Program-made: the position numbers and the translations under genes | From: Microbacteriaceae bacterium | GTDB lineage: Bacteria; Actinomycetota; Actinomycetes; Actinomycetales; Microbacteriaceae | Assembly: GCA_019638805.1 (NCBI GenBank) | Contig: JAHBTA010000002.1 | Location: forward strand, 558,001-622,000 | Length of the DNA stretch: 64,000 bases | Reading direction: 5' to 3' | The notes under the pieces: model-generated | Database searches by the model: none | Told to the model about the DNA's origin: nothing | What the model saw: the letters and a program-made list of their open reading frames with translations, nothing else | Part shown: piece by piece, positions 45,447-53,721 of the stretch | Layout: each line of letters begins with the position of its first letter | Numbering within the stretch: position 1 is the first letter of the stretch

Positions 45447-46519
45447 GCTTCTTCGGCGGACTGTGGACCATCACCGAGATCGAGCTGCGCCAGCGCGTGC
45501 GCGGCACGGCATGGTGGATCCTGCTGGGCGTCTTCGTGGGGCTCATCCTCCTCGTGACCGCGATCCTCACCTACGCGTTCGGCGCGTGGACCGACGACGA
45601 GGGCAGCGGCGGCGCCATCTACTCGGTCATCATCTACTTCGTTCTGCTGCTGGCCACGCTCGTGACACCGGCGCTCAGCGGCAACTCGATCAACGGGGAC
45701 CGCGACAATGGCACCCTCGCGACGACGCAGGTGACGCTGGTCAGCACGCCCCAGCTCGTGCTCGGGAAGTTCCTGGCGGCCTGGATCTCGTCGCTCGTGT
45801 TCCTGATCGCGGCCGTGCCCTTCATCCTGTGGTCGTTCGCACTCGGCGGGACCAAACCCGAAGTGGTCGTGGTCTCGATCATCGTGCTGGCCGCCGAACT
45901 GGCCGTCGTGTCGGCTATCGGGGTCGGGCTCTCCGGGCTCATGCGACGACCGCTGTTCTCGGTCGCCGTGACGTACCTGCTCGTGGCCATGCTCAGCATC
46001 GGCACGCTCATCTTCTACTCCCTGGGTGGGTTGCTGCTGCAGCAGCACGTGACCGTCACCGACAACTACGTGGACTACTCCGACCCGGATCTCGAGTTCG
46101 ATGCGCAGGGCAACCCCATCGACCCGGAGTGCATCGAGCAGACCTACGACACCACGGTCCCCCGCTGGGATGCCGTGTGGTGGATGCTGGCGGCCAACCC
46201 GTACGTGGTGCTCGCCGACGCGGTTCCCACCACGTACACCTCGAACGGCGGCATCACCGACATGTTCGGCTCGATCAAGGTCGGGGTCCGCTCTGCTCAG
46301 CTCCCGCCGACGTACCTGACCGGCTACGACGAGTGCGCGGCGCTCGCCGCCGGAGACGACCGCTACGAGAGCGCGAAAGAGATCATCGATCGCACGACCC
46401 CCGGGTGGCTCGTCGGGCTGCTGATCCATCTCGCGCTCGCGGTCGCGGCACTCGCGGGCGCCATTGCGGTGACCCACGCACCGGCGCGACGTCTCGCACC
46501 CGGGAGTCGGGTGGCCTAG
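45443..46519 (+). CDS. ABC-2 type transporter permease
   Basis: A 358-residue permease with about six transmembrane helices. It has an early helix (about 22-46), SGNSINGDRDNGTLATTQ in the first cytoplasmic region (an ABC-2 hallmark), and a large extracellular loop (about 205-305) with two cysteines. A final helix lies near 320-345. It is coupled to the ATPase gene. The last 4 bases, CTAG, are shared with the convergent mazG stop. Confidence 0.9.
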   Translation: MSFFGGLWTITEIELRQRVRGTAWWILLGVFVGLILLVTAILTYAFGAWTDDEGSGGAIYSVIIYFVLLLATLVTPALSGNSINGDRDNGTLATTQVTLVSTPQLVLGKFLAAWISSLVFLIAAVPFILWSFALGGTKPEVVVVSIIVLAAELAVVSAIGVGLSGLMRRPLFSVAVTYLLVAMLSIGTLIFYSLGGLLLQQHVTVTDNYVDYSDPDLEFDAQGNPIDPECIEQTYDTTVPRWDAVWWMLAANPYVVLADAVPTTYTSNGGITDMFGSIKVGVRSAQLPPTYLTGYDECAALAAGDDRYESAKEIIDRTTPGWLVGLLIHLALAVAALAGAIAVTHAPARRLAPGSRVA

Positions 46520-47319
46520 GGCGTGGGCTGACCACCCGCCTCCGCGGATCGCACGTCCGCGCGCAGGGACCGCAGGGCACCGCGGAGGGCGCGCTCGGCA
46601 TCCAGTCCCGAGTCCCGCGCGGCGGCGACCATGCCTAGGAGTTGCTCGCCTAGGAGCTGCTCGCTCAAGAGCTGATCGCTCAAGAGCTGCTCGCCCAGCG
46701 GGCCCTCGGTCGAAGCGACCGTGGCAGGCACGGGCGTGGCAGGCGCGGACGTGGCAGGCACGGGCGCAGCGGGCACGGACGCAGCGGACACGGGCGCAGC
46801 GGACACGGTCACTGGATCACGGGTAACGCCCACCTTCGCGGCGCGCCCCAGCAGCTTGTCCGCGAGCGCGAGCGCGGGCATGCCGTCCGGGATGCCATCC
46901 AGCACGCTCTCGCGATGAGCCTTCTCGACGGCCTTGATGCGATCCCAGGTCGCGACGACGTCGTCTGCGGTCTCGGCCACGGCATCCCCGAAAACGTGCG
47001 GGTGCCGCGCGATCATCTTGAGGCGCATGTGCGAGGCGACGTCCTCGAGCGTGAACGACCCGGCCTCCGACGCGATGTCGGCATGGAAGAGCACCTGATA
47101 GAGCACGTCGCCGAGCTCCTCGATGAGTTCCTCGCGGGTGCCCGACTCGATGGCCTCGACCAGTTCGTAGGTCTCCTCCACCAGGTACTGCACGAGTGAG
47201 GCGTGGGTCTGCTCGCGGTCCCACGCGCACCCGCCCGGCGCGCGCAGCCTTTCGAGGGTGGCGATCAGGGCGTCGAGCTCGGGGTGGGCCGGGGCATCCG
47301 GGGGCGGGGCATCCAGCAT
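46516..47319 (-). CDS. mazG: MazG family nucleoside triphosphate pyrophosphohydrolase with repeat linker
   Basis: Hydrolyses NTPs and dNTPs, including damaged ones, to monophosphates. Of 267 residues, the first 150 form one MazG domain with the metal-binding pattern VEETYELVEA and EELGDVLYQVLFHADIA. A low-complexity insert follows (about 170-235) with six-residue Ala/Pro/Val repeats and then QLLSEQLLGEQLLG-type five-residue repeats. The helix at the C-terminus matches the family end. The start at ATG 47319 has a GACACT box 7 bases upstream. Confidence 0.9.
   Translation of the reverse strand: MLDAPPPDAPAHPELDALIATLERLRAPGGCAWDREQTHASLVQYLVEETYELVEAIESGTREELIEELGDVLYQVLFHADIASEAGSFTLEDVASHMRLKMIARHPHVFGDAVAETADDVVATWDRIKAVEKAHRESVLDGIPDGMPALALADKLLGRAAKVGVTRDPVTVSAAPVSAASVPAAPVPATSAPATPVPATVASTEGPLGEQLLSDQLLSEQLLGEQLLGMVAAARDSGLDAERALRGALRSLRADVRSAEAGGQPTP
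46640..46815. repeat. Two tandem-repeat tracts inside mazG
   Basis: One tract (about 46640-46695) has 15-18 base units around GAGCTGCTCGC. The other (about 46725-46815) has 18-base units around GGCACGGGCGCAGC. Both keep the mazG frame and encode the protein's linker. Boundaries are approximate because the units diverge. Confidence 0.65.
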
Positions 47320-47325
47320 GAGTCC

Positions 47326-47363
47326 CAGTGTCGCCGATACAACGTGCCACCGGTGCGACACTG
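47326..47363. promoter_or_regulatory. Symmetric dyad between mazG and nuclease genes
   Basis: CAGTGTCGC (47326-47334) and GCGACACTG (47355-47363) are perfect 9-base arms 20 bases apart. Each arm contains GACACT reading outward, 7 bases from the mazG ATG and 6 bases from the nuclease GTG. The dyad is therefore probably two mirrored -10 elements. Confidence 0.5.
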
Positions 47364-47368
47364 TCGGA

Positions 47369-48025
47369 GTGATCCCTCCTCGTTGGGTGCGCATCCTCGC
47401 GGTGCTCGCCGTGCTCGCGGCCATCGTGATCTTCGTGCTCGCCGCGTGGCTCTTCATTTCCGGTGGGCGGTCGACGGACGGCCAGGCGCCGGAGTCGGGC
47501 GGGGACCCCGGGTCCAATACCGGAACCGGCGCTGGCATGGGCACGGGCACGGGCACGGGCACCGGCACTGGGAACAGCGCCGACCCCCAGATGCCACCCG
47601 ACGCCGTGATCGAGATCGTCGACTACGTGCACGACGGCGACACGCTGTTCCTCAGACCCACCACCGGGGGCGGCACCGGGGCCGGCACCGGGGACCGAAT
47701 CAAGGTGCGCCTGCTCGGGGTGGACACCCCCGAGATCGGTGAGCACGCCGAGTGCTACGGCATCGAAGCCCGCGACCTGCTGCGCGAATGGCTTCCCGAG
47801 GGCACCCGCGTGCACGTCGTGGCCGACGTGCAACCTTTCGACCAGTACGGACGCTCGCTGCTCTTCCTATTCCTCGACGACGGCAGCCTGGTCAACCTCG
47901 ACCTCATCGAGGCGGGCGCCGCGGAGGCCGTGGTACTGAAGCCCAACGTGCTGTGGGCCGACGAGCTCGAAGCGGCTGAGGACCGGGCGCAGTCGGCCAG
48001 CCTCGGCATGTGGGGAGCGTGCTGA
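47369..48025 (+). CDS. Thermonuclease family protein (staphylococcal nuclease-like), membrane-anchored
   Basis: A 218-residue protein with an N-terminal transmembrane or signal-anchor helix (about 6-30) and a Gly-Thr-rich repeat linker (about 45-65). An SNase OB-fold domain follows with VHDGDTLFL, VRLLGVDTPE and DQYGRSLLF. These supply the Ca-binding Asp residues, the catalytic Arg in VRLLG and the Glu after DTP. It would act outside the membrane on DNA or RNA. Its last 40 bases belong to a tandem repeat that continues past the stop. Confidence 0.9.
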   Translation: MIPPRWVRILAVLAVLAAIVIFVLAAWLFISGGRSTDGQAPESGGDPGSNTGTGAGMGTGTGTGTGTGNSADPQMPPDAVIEIVDYVHDGDTLFLRPTTGGGTGAGTGDRIKVRLLGVDTPEIGEHAECYGIEARDLLREWLPEGTRVHVVADVQPFDQYGRSLLFLFLDDGSLVNLDLIEAGAAEAVVLKPNVLWADELEAAEDRAQSASLGMWGAC

Positions 48026-48123
48026 GCCGGGCGCAGTCGACAGGCCCCGGCATGTGGGGAGGCATGCCGAACCGGGCGCAGTCGACAAGTCCCCGCATGC
48101 GGGGAGCGGGCCGAACCGGGCGG
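47983..48123. repeat. 44-45 bp tandem repeat across the nuclease stop codon
   Basis: Three imperfect units start with CCGGGCGCAGTCG at 47983, 48027 and 48072, with a partial fourth at 48116. The first unit is the coding end of the nuclease gene, including its stop. The others fill the gap to the convergent acyl-CoA dehydrogenase. The third unit contains the perfect palindrome CCCCGCATGCGGGG (48091-48104), so the array may also terminate transcription. Confidence 0.85.
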
Positions 48124-48124
48124 A

Positions 48125-49300
48125 TCAGCGGAACGCCGGCATGCCCGTGATCGCCTGGCCGAGCACGAGGGTGTGCACCTCGTCGGTGCCCTCGTAGGTG
48201 CGCACCGACTCCAGGTTGTTCGCGTGCCGCAGGGGCGAATGGTCGAGCGTGATGCCGTTGCCCCCGAGCATGGCGCGCGCCTCGCGGGCGATCTCGATCG
48301 CGATCCGGGTGTTGTTGAGCTTGCCCATCGAGATCTGGTGGGGCTCGAGCCTGCCCTGGTCTTTGAGCCGACCGAGGTGCAGCGCTAGCAGCTGGCCCTT
48401 CTCGATCTCGACGGCCATATCGGCGAGCTTCCTCTGGGTGAGCTGATACGCCGCGAGCGGCCGGTCGAACTGCAGACGCTGCTGCGCGTACTCCAGAGCG
48501 GCGCGGTAGCTGTCGCGGGCGGCGCCCAGGACGCCCCACACGATGCCATACCGCGCCTCGTTGAGGCAGGCGAAGGGCCCGCGCAGACCCTCGGCGCCGG
48601 GCAGCAGGGCGTCGGCGGGGACCCGCACGTCGACCAGCTCGATGTCGCACTGGATGCTCGCCCGCATCGAGAGCTTGGGCTCGATCGGCGTCGCGGTGAA
48701 GCCCTTCGTGTCGGTCGGCACCGCGAACCCCCGGATGCCGTCGTCGGTCTGTGCCCAGATGATCGCCACCTGCGCGATGCTGGCCAGCCCGATCCAGCGC
48801 TTGGCCCCGTTGATGACCCAGTCCGATCCGTCCCGGCGCGCGAACGTCGTCATGCTGCCCGGGTCGGATCCGGAGCCCGGTTCGGTCAGGCCGAAGCATC
48901 CGATGATCTCGCCGGATGCCATGCCAGGCAGCCAGCGGACCTTCTGCTCCTCGGAGCCGTGCTTGTGGATGGCGCTCATCGCGAGCGAGCCCTGCACGGA
49001 GACAAAGGTGCGCAGCCCGGAGTCGCCCGCCTCGAGCTCGGCCGCGGCGATGCCGTACTCGACGGCGCTGCGGCCCGCGCAGCCGTACCCGGTCAGGTGC
49101 ATGCCCAGGAGCCCGAGCTCGGCGAAGCGCGGGATCAGCTCGACCGGGAAGACGGCGCCCTCGTACCACTCGGCGATGCGCGGTCGCACCGCCTCGTCGA
49201 CGAAGGCGCGCACCCGGGAGCGCAGCGCCAGCTCGTCCTCACTCAGCAGCGAGTCGATGGACAGGAGGTCGTGGGGGTCGGGGCTCTCTCGACGGGCCAT
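48125..49300 (-). CDS. gcdH: Acyl-CoA dehydrogenase, glutaryl-CoA dehydrogenase-like
   Basis: A 391-residue flavoenzyme. It has the FAD/substrate segment CFGLTEPGSGSDP near residue 130, and NGAKRWIGLASIA near 165. The catalytic Glu lies in RTYEGTDEVHTLVLGQAITG near 370. The overall sequence fits glutaryl-CoA dehydrogenase, which oxidises and decarboxylates glutaryl-CoA to crotonyl-CoA. The neighbouring family III CoA-transferase supports a glutarate pathway. TAGAGT lies 6 bases before the ATG (49307-49312, minus strand). A different short-chain acyl-CoA substrate cannot be excluded. Confidence 0.85.
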   Translation of the reverse strand: MARRESPDPHDLLSIDSLLSEDELALRSRVRAFVDEAVRPRIAEWYEGAVFPVELIPRFAELGLLGMHLTGYGCAGRSAVEYGIAAAELEAGDSGLRTFVSVQGSLAMSAIHKHGSEEQKVRWLPGMASGEIIGCFGLTEPGSGSDPGSMTTFARRDGSDWVINGAKRWIGLASIAQVAIIWAQTDDGIRGFAVPTDTKGFTATPIEPKLSMRASIQCDIELVDVRVPADALLPGAEGLRGPFACLNEARYGIVWGVLGAARDSYRAALEYAQQRLQFDRPLAAYQLTQRKLADMAVEIEKGQLLALHLGRLKDQGRLEPHQISMGKLNNTRIAIEIAREARAMLGGNGITLDHSPLRHANNLESVRTYEGTDEVHTLVLGQAITGMPAFR

Positions 49301-49374
49301 GGGCCCACTCTACGAACCCGCCTGCGAGCGCGACCCGCCACCCGGGGGACGATGCGCACAGGGAGTGCCCCATA

Positions 49375-50895
49375 ATGTGCACTGTGGTCACACTCGTGCA
49401 GCTCGTCGCGGCGCTCGGCCCCGCGCTCGTGCCTGTCAACGACGCCGCGCGTCATCCCGTCGAGGTGGGCGGCATCCATATCTCCGAACTCGCCGACCCG
49501 ACCCCGTATCTGGAGGGCGGCGAGGCCCTGCTGACCACCGGCTTCCCGTTCGCCGGACCCGGTGCCGTCGCCGACGCGGCCGACTACGTGGCGCGCCTGC
49601 TCGAGCACGGCGTGGTCGCGCTCGTGATCGGGCTGGGCCCGCAGCTCGACGAGGTGCCGGATGCACTCATCCAGCGGTGCACCGAGGCGGGGATGCCGTT
49701 GCTGGTCGTTCCCGCCGACCAGCTCTTCGTGCGCGTGACCCGCAAATACTGGGACCTGGTCGCCGCGACCGGGCGGGCGACCCTGGTGGCCCAGCTCGGC
49801 ACGCAGACCGCCCTCGCCCGCGAGGCGGCCAAACCCGACGGGATCGCGGGCGTGGTGAGCCTCGTGGCGCAGGCCGTCGGGGGATGGGCGGCATACATCC
49901 CGCTGCACGGCGGCGAGCCGGTCATCTGGCCCGCGACCCAGGCCGGGGTCCTGCCCGGGTTGCAGACCGAGGTGCGGCGCTTCGCGGAGCGGGGCAACGT
50001 CGGCGCGGCCACCTTCCCGTTGCACGGGTTCGACGTCATCGCCCATCCCGTGGGGTCGGGCGCCCAGGTGCGCGGCGCCCTCGCGGTCGGCGTGGGCAGG
50101 CGCCCGGCGGCAGCCGACCGGCAGCTCATCCTGACCGCGACCGCGGTGCTGGGGCTGCGCGAGCGCGCCCAGGGCGATGCGGCATCCATCGGCCGGGCGA
50201 TCGGCGAGGCGGTCGTGAACCTGCTGCTGGCGGGCGAGGTGACCGCCGCGCAGGCCCTCATCGAGACCACGGGCGGGAGCTCGCTGCCCGCCACGGTGCG
50301 GGTCTTCGCGTTCCCCCTGCCGGGCGATCACCGCCAGCAGGTGCCCGCGACGCGACTCGAGGCCATGATCTCCGAGCTGGCCCACCGCGGGATCATCTCG
50401 GCCGCGGCCGCCGAGCGCTCCCGGCCCGCCCGGGCGAGCACCGTGAGCGGCGTCGGGATCCTCTTGCTGAGCGGCCCGCAGGCGTCGGACCCGCCCGCGG
50501 AGGCCGCCACCGGTGCGGGGGGAACGACCCTGACCGGGGCGCTCAGCGAGGTGGTGCGTCCCGCCGAGCTCGGCGGGGCGGTCACCATCGCGATCCGCCG
50601 GGCGCGCGACGCGGGCGAGGGCGAGATCGTGCCGACCCGGCCGGCCGGCGGCCTCGACGAGGGCGAGCTGGCCGCCGAGCGGCTCGCCGGCTACACGCGC
50701 GCACCGCTCATCGAGACCACGCGCAGCTTCCTGCGGCACCGCGGGTCATGGGAGGCGGCCGCGCGCGAGCTGGGCGTGCACCGCAACACCATCCGCAACC
50801 GGGTGCGCGTCATCCGGGACGAGCTCGGCATCGACCTGGACGACCCGGATCTGGGCGCCGAGTTGTGGATCGCCCTGCGGTCGCGCGTGGGCTGA
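49375..50895 (+). CDS. PucR family transcriptional regulator
   Basis: A 506-residue regulator with an N-terminal PucR sensory domain (about 5-125), a central GGDEF-like/GAF-like region, and a C-terminal HTH_30 domain reading GSWEAAARELGVHRNTIRNRV. It diverges from gcdH and precedes the CoA-transferase, so it probably controls the cluster. The ATG has a GGGAG site; GTG 49384, three codons on, has CATAAT 7 bases upstream and is an alternative leaderless start. Confidence 0.9.
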   Translation: MCTVVTLVQLVAALGPALVPVNDAARHPVEVGGIHISELADPTPYLEGGEALLTTGFPFAGPGAVADAADYVARLLEHGVVALVIGLGPQLDEVPDALIQRCTEAGMPLLVVPADQLFVRVTRKYWDLVAATGRATLVAQLGTQTALAREAAKPDGIAGVVSLVAQAVGGWAAYIPLHGGEPVIWPATQAGVLPGLQTEVRRFAERGNVGAATFPLHGFDVIAHPVGSGAQVRGALAVGVGRRPAAADRQLILTATAVLGLRERAQGDAASIGRAIGEAVVNLLLAGEVTAAQALIETTGGSSLPATVRVFAFPLPGDHRQQVPATRLEAMISELAHRGIISAAAAERSRPARASTVSGVGILLLSGPQASDPPAEAATGAGGTTLTGALSEVVRPAELGGAVTIAIRRARDAGEGEIVPTRPAGGLDEGELAAERLAGYTRAPLIETTRSFLRHRGSWEAAARELGVHRNTIRNRVRVIRDELGIDLDDPDLGAELWIALRSRVG

Positions 50896-50916
50896 GCCGC
50901 ACGTGGGATGAGCCGC
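50885..50916. repeat. 16-bp tandem duplication over the PucR stop
   Basis: GCGTGGGCTGAGCCGC (50885-50900, containing the TGA stop) is followed directly by ACGTGGGATGAGCCGC (50901-50916), matching at 14 of 16 positions. Confidence 0.7.
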
Positions 50917-51016
50917 GCGCGCCGAGACCCGCGTGGGGCCGGCCGACATCGCCGCCCCGCAGCCATGTGCGCACCGCACAACCGCGCGCGGACAGCGCTG
51001 GGCTAGCGTCGAGTCC

Positions 51017-52171
51017 GTGAACGAGGACCCGGTCTCCCGTCCGCTCGAGGGCATGCTCGTCGCCGACCTGACGCGTGTGCTGGCCGGGCCGACCGCGACC
51101 ATGATGCTCTCCGATCTGGGCGCGCGGGTCGTCAAGGTGGAGCGCCCCGGACTCGGCGATGACACCCGTCGCTTCGGTCCGCCCTGGGCCGGGTCGTCGA
51201 GCGCGTACTTCGAGTGCGCGAACCGCGGCAAGGAGTCCGTCGCCCTCGACTTCGGCGACGAGGCCGACCTGCGCCGCGCGCACGAGCTCGTGGACCGCGC
51301 TGACATCGTGGTCGAGAACTACCGCACCGGCTCGCTCGACCGGTTCGGGCTGGACGCGGCGAGCGTCCTGGCCCGCAACCCGCGCGCGGTCTACGCCTCG
51401 GTCACCGGCTTCGGCAGCGGCGCGGGCGCCGCCGAGGCGGGCTACGACTTCATGGTGCAGGCGGTGGGCGGCTTCATGAGCATCACCGGACCGGAGGACG
51501 GCGAACCCACCAAGGTGGGCGTCGCGGTCATCGACCTGTTCGCCGCGAAGGACCTGGTCATGGGCATCCTGGCCGCTCTCGTGCACCGCGACCGCACCGG
51601 CCGGGGTCAGCACGTCGAGGTCAACCTGCTGTCGAGTTCGATCGCCTCCCTCGCGAACCAGGCGTCGTCCTATCTCGCGACCGGGGTCGTCCCGCGGCGA
51701 CTGGGGAACCGTCATCCCTCGATCGCGCCCTACGAGACCCTGCGCTGCCGCGACGGGTACGTCGCGATCGCGACCGGCAACGACCCGCAGTTCGCGCAGG
51801 TCGCCGCCATCATCGGGCGACCCGAGCTCGCCCAGGATCCGCGCTTCGCGACCAACGGCGCCCGGGTCGAGAACCACGCGGCCATGGCGGAGGCGCTCGA
51901 GGAGGGACTCGCCGCCGGCGATGTCGCCCAGTGGAGCGAACGCCTGCGCGCCGCGGGGGTGCCCGCCGGCCGGGTCAACGACGTGGGCGAGGCGCTGGAG
52001 CTCGCCGAGTCGTTCGGCCTGGAGCCGCTCGCGGATGTCGGTCCCGGCCACCCGCGGCAGGTCCGGCACCCGGTGCGCTACTCGGCTTTCGAGCCGGTTC
52101 CCCCCACCGCGCCGCCCGCGCTGGACGAGCAGGGGGATGCGGTGCGGGCCTGGCTGGACGCCCCCGGCTGA
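51017..52171 (+). CDS. Family III CoA-transferase (CaiB/BaiF), possibly glutarate CoA-transferase
   Basis: A 384-residue CoA-transferase. The N-terminal domain has DLTRVLAGPTATMMLSDLGARVVKVE. The catalytic Asp is expected in AGYDFMVQAVGG near residue 150. RTGRGQHVEVNLLSSSIASL and the C-terminal GRVNDVGEAL are typical. Next to gcdH it would activate glutarate with a CoA donor such as succinyl-CoA. TAGCGT (51004-51009) lies 7 bases before the GTG. Its stop lies in a 22-bp direct repeat. Confidence 0.88.
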   Translation: MNEDPVSRPLEGMLVADLTRVLAGPTATMMLSDLGARVVKVERPGLGDDTRRFGPPWAGSSSAYFECANRGKESVALDFGDEADLRRAHELVDRADIVVENYRTGSLDRFGLDAASVLARNPRAVYASVTGFGSGAGAAEAGYDFMVQAVGGFMSITGPEDGEPTKVGVAVIDLFAAKDLVMGILAALVHRDRTGRGQHVEVNLLSSSIASLANQASSYLATGVVPRRLGNRHPSIAPYETLRCRDGYVAIATGNDPQFAQVAAIIGRPELAQDPRFATNGARVENHAAMAEALEEGLAAGDVAQWSERLRAAGVPAGRVNDVGEALELAESFGLEPLADVGPGHPRQVRHPVRYSAFEPVPPTAPPALDEQGDAVRAWLDAPG

Positions 52172-52202
52172 GCGAGGGGCCTGGACGCCCCCGGCTGAGC
52201 GA
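52154..52202. repeat. 22-bp direct repeat over the CoA-transferase stop
   Basis: A perfect 22-base repeat (52154-52175 and 52181-52202) begins CTGGACGCCCCCGGC. The first copy contains the TGA stop. GCCCC/GGGGC pairing around the first copy may form a terminator stem. Confidence 0.85.
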
Positions 52203-52226
52203 AGCGCCCCGCGGCCCGGGCCCGAA

Positions 52227-53711
52227 TCACCCGACGTCGCCGGCCGCGGTGCTGATGCTCCCGGTGGTCGGCTCGGTGCGCGGAACGGGTGTTCGCGGCA
52301 TCGCGAACGCCGCGACGCCCGCGAGGACGGAGGCGACCAGCGCGGCGACGAAAACGGCGCCGGTCGCGGCGACCACGGCATCCGGGTTCCGATCGGCGCC
52401 CGGGTAGCCCGCGATGATCGCGTTGGCGATCGCGCCGAGCACCGCGACCCCGACCGCGCTGCCCACCGACCGGGCGAACATGTTGGTGCCCGTCACCACC
52501 CCGCGCTCTCCCCAGCCGACGCTGGCCTGCGCCGCCACGACCGAGGGCGAGGCGCTGAGGCCCATCCCGAGCCCCATGCAGAAGCAGATGATCGCCACGG
52601 TCACGACCGAGGGCCGCGATGCCGTGAGGGCGAAGGCGGCCGCGCTCAGGATCGTGATAGCCATGCCGATGAGCACGGTCGAGCGGAACCCGATGCGCAG
52701 GTAGAACCGCCCGGATAGGGTCGCCGCGACGGGCCACCCGATCGTGAGCGAGGCCAGCGCGAGTCCGGCGACGATGGGCGGAACGCCGAGCGATCTCTCG
52801 AGATAGGTCGGGATGTAGCCGGTGAGCCCGATGAGCAGCGCGCCGATCGCGAACGACAGGAGCGTCGTCGTGAGCAGCAGGCGCCGCGTGAACGGCCAGG
52901 AGGGCAGGATCGGCTCCGCCGCGCGGCGCTCCACGAACAGGAACGCGGCGAACAGCACCGCGCCCGCGACGAAGATCGCGATGCTCGTGACCGAGCCCCA
53001 CTCCCAGGCCTGACCGCCCTCGAGCAGGCCGAGGATGACGAGCGAGAGCGAGCCCATGAGCAGCGCAGCGCCCGCGTAGTCGACCCGGTGCCGGTGCCGC
53101 TCGATGCCCTCGTGGAAGCGGCGGATGATGAGCCAGGCGGCGAGCAGGCCGATCGGCAGGTTGACGAAGAAGATCCACGGCCATCCGGTGAACTGCGCGA
53201 AGAGCCCGCCCAGGGTCGGCCCGACGACCGCCGAGATCGCCCACACGCTGGCCAGGTAGCCCTGCACGCGCGCCCGCTCCTCGACCGTGTAGATGTCGCC
53301 CGCGATGGTCATGGCGATGGGTTGCACGGCTCCGGCGCCGATGCCCTGCACCGCGCGGAACGCGATGAGCGCGGGCATGCTCCAGGCGAGCCCGCAGAGC
53401 ACCGAGCCGAGCAGGAAGATCCCGATGCCCGCCAGGAGGAGGGGCTTGCGCCCCATCATGTCGGCGAGCTTGGCGTACACCGGGACGGTCACGGCCTGCG
53501 CCAGCAGGTAGATCGAGAAGAGCCAGGGGAACTGCGTGAACCCCCCGATGTCACCGACGATCGAGGGCACCGCCGTGGCCAGGATGGTGCTGTCGATCGC
53601 GACCAGGCCGCTCGTGAGCATGATGGCCAGCAGCACGGGACCGCGTTCGGAGCGGAACCCGATCGCGGTGGCGGTCGCACCGCGCGGAGGGGATGGGCTC
53701 ACCCGATCCAT
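52227..53711 (-). CDS. MFS transporter, DHA2-type drug exporter
   Basis: A 494-residue carrier with about 14 transmembrane helices. It shows the DHA2 hallmarks: AIDSTILATAVPSI in helix 1, KLADMMGRKPLLL after helix 2, and GIGAGAVQPIAMTIAGDIY in helix 4. Multidrug or metabolite efflux is likely; no substrate can be named. The start is unsure: ATG 53711 is used, with GTG 53699 and ATG 53750 in frame. It diverges from the CPBP protease gene with only 10 bases between the starts. Confidence 0.9.
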   Translation of the reverse strand: MDRVSPSPPRGATATAIGFRSERGPVLLAIMLTSGLVAIDSTILATAVPSIVGDIGGFTQFPWLFSIYLLAQAVTVPVYAKLADMMGRKPLLLAGIGIFLLGSVLCGLAWSMPALIAFRAVQGIGAGAVQPIAMTIAGDIYTVEERARVQGYLASVWAISAVVGPTLGGLFAQFTGWPWIFFVNLPIGLLAAWLIIRRFHEGIERHRHRVDYAGAALLMGSLSLVILGLLEGGQAWEWGSVTSIAIFVAGAVLFAAFLFVERRAAEPILPSWPFTRRLLLTTTLLSFAIGALLIGLTGYIPTYLERSLGVPPIVAGLALASLTIGWPVAATLSGRFYLRIGFRSTVLIGMAITILSAAAFALTASRPSVVTVAIICFCMGLGMGLSASPSVVAAQASVGWGERGVVTGTNMFARSVGSAVGVAVLGAIANAIIAGYPGADRNPDAVVAATGAVFVAALVASVLAGVAAFAMPRTPVPRTEPTTGSISTAAGDVG

Positions 53712-53721
53712 ACTGGTGCAC

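Noticed and set aside
47983..48123. CRISPR-like array
   Set aside because: Units are directly adjacent with no unique spacers, and one unit is coding. It is a tandem duplication. No cas genes and no other array were seen in the window.
47904..49169. A 421-codon minus-strand frame over gcdH and the repeat array
   Set aside because: It is the other-frame shadow of gcdH; the repeated residues near its end come from the tandem repeat.
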